7,548 nucleotides of DNA from a bacterium (GTDB lineage Bacteria; Verrucomicrobiota; Kiritimatiellia; UBA8416), in the NCBI GenBank assembly GCA_020048935.1, contig JAIFLS010000060.1, forward strand, positions 1-7,548, given 5' to 3'. Under the pieces are notes generated by a model. The model was not told the origin of the DNA. It was given only the letters and a program-made list of their open reading frames with translations, and did not search any database. Shown piece by piece: positions 7,457-7,548 of the stretch. Within the stretch, counting starts at the first letter, position 1, and each line of letters opens with the position of its first letter. Made by a program: the position numbers and the translations under genes.

Positions 7457-7548
7457 GATGCCCCCAGCTTGGTCTCGAACGCATGGCCGATATGCAATAC
7501 CTGCTCCTCGCCGAAGGCCGGCCCCAGGATCTGCAGGCCCACCGGCAA
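7453..7548 (-). CDS. gatA: Glu-tRNA(Gln) amidotransferase subunit A, C-terminal fragment (5' part outside window)
   Basis: Only the last 31 codons are in the window: LPVGLQILGPAFGEEQVLHI and then GHAFETKLGAS before TGA. The LPVGLQI(I/L)GP pattern followed by a helix ending in a HAFE/AYE-like segment is the usual C-terminus of GatA, the amidase-signature subunit that hydrolyses glutamine to feed ammonia to GatB. The catalytic Ser-Ser-Lys residues lie upstream of the window and cannot be seen. The TGA shares ATGA with the gatB start, which strengthens the call. Another amidase-family protein is conceivable from this tail alone, but the neighbour makes GatA by far the best explanation. Confidence 0.92.
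   Translation of the reverse strand: MPVGLQILGPAFGEEQVLHIGHAFETKLGAS

Overview
The window is about 7.5 kb of GC-rich bacterial DNA. All six genes lie on the minus strand and are packed head to tail with almost no intergenic space. In transcription order (high to low coordinates) they are: the 3' tip of gatA, gatB, a first PilB/GspE-type assembly ATPase, a pilT-type retraction ATPase whose frame is broken near its 5' end, a second PilB/GspE-type ATPase, and an MsbA-like lipid exporter that runs off the low-coordinate edge. Gene junctions are ATGA overlaps (gatA/gatB, and second ATPase/msbA) or gaps of 2 to 13 nt, so one transcription unit is likely. No promoter, terminator, RNA gene, CRISPR array or mobile element is visible. 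No stretch of 300 bases lacks a gene.

The organism is very probably a Gram-negative (diderm) bacterium: it has an MsbA-like lipid A exporter, type IV pilus/type II secretion motors, and the GatCAB amidotransferase used by bacteria lacking Asn- and/or Gln-tRNA synthetase. The mix of motors looks like what I associate with the Verrucomicrobiota/Kiritimatiellota/Lentisphaerota group. That is an impression only and was not tested by a search.

How the genes work together: GatA and GatB act in tRNA amidation, a translation housekeeping job. The two PilB/GspE ATPases and PilT belong to the type IV filament superfamily: PilB-type motors drive pilin assembly and PilT drives retraction. MsbA moves lipid A-core across the inner membrane. 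The second and third groups share an envelope theme, while gatAB is probably only a co-transcribed neighbour.

The most notable point is the pilT locus. The first 49 codons (from 4323) match a PilT N-terminus in one frame, and everything from about 4175 down to 3237 matches PilT in another frame. About ten residues of the N-terminal domain appear to be missing at the junction. This fits a deletion of roughly 29 nt, either real (a pseudogene or a truncated motor) or a sequence/assembly artefact. The rest of the window is ordinary, well-conserved genes; I did not find a convincing new system.
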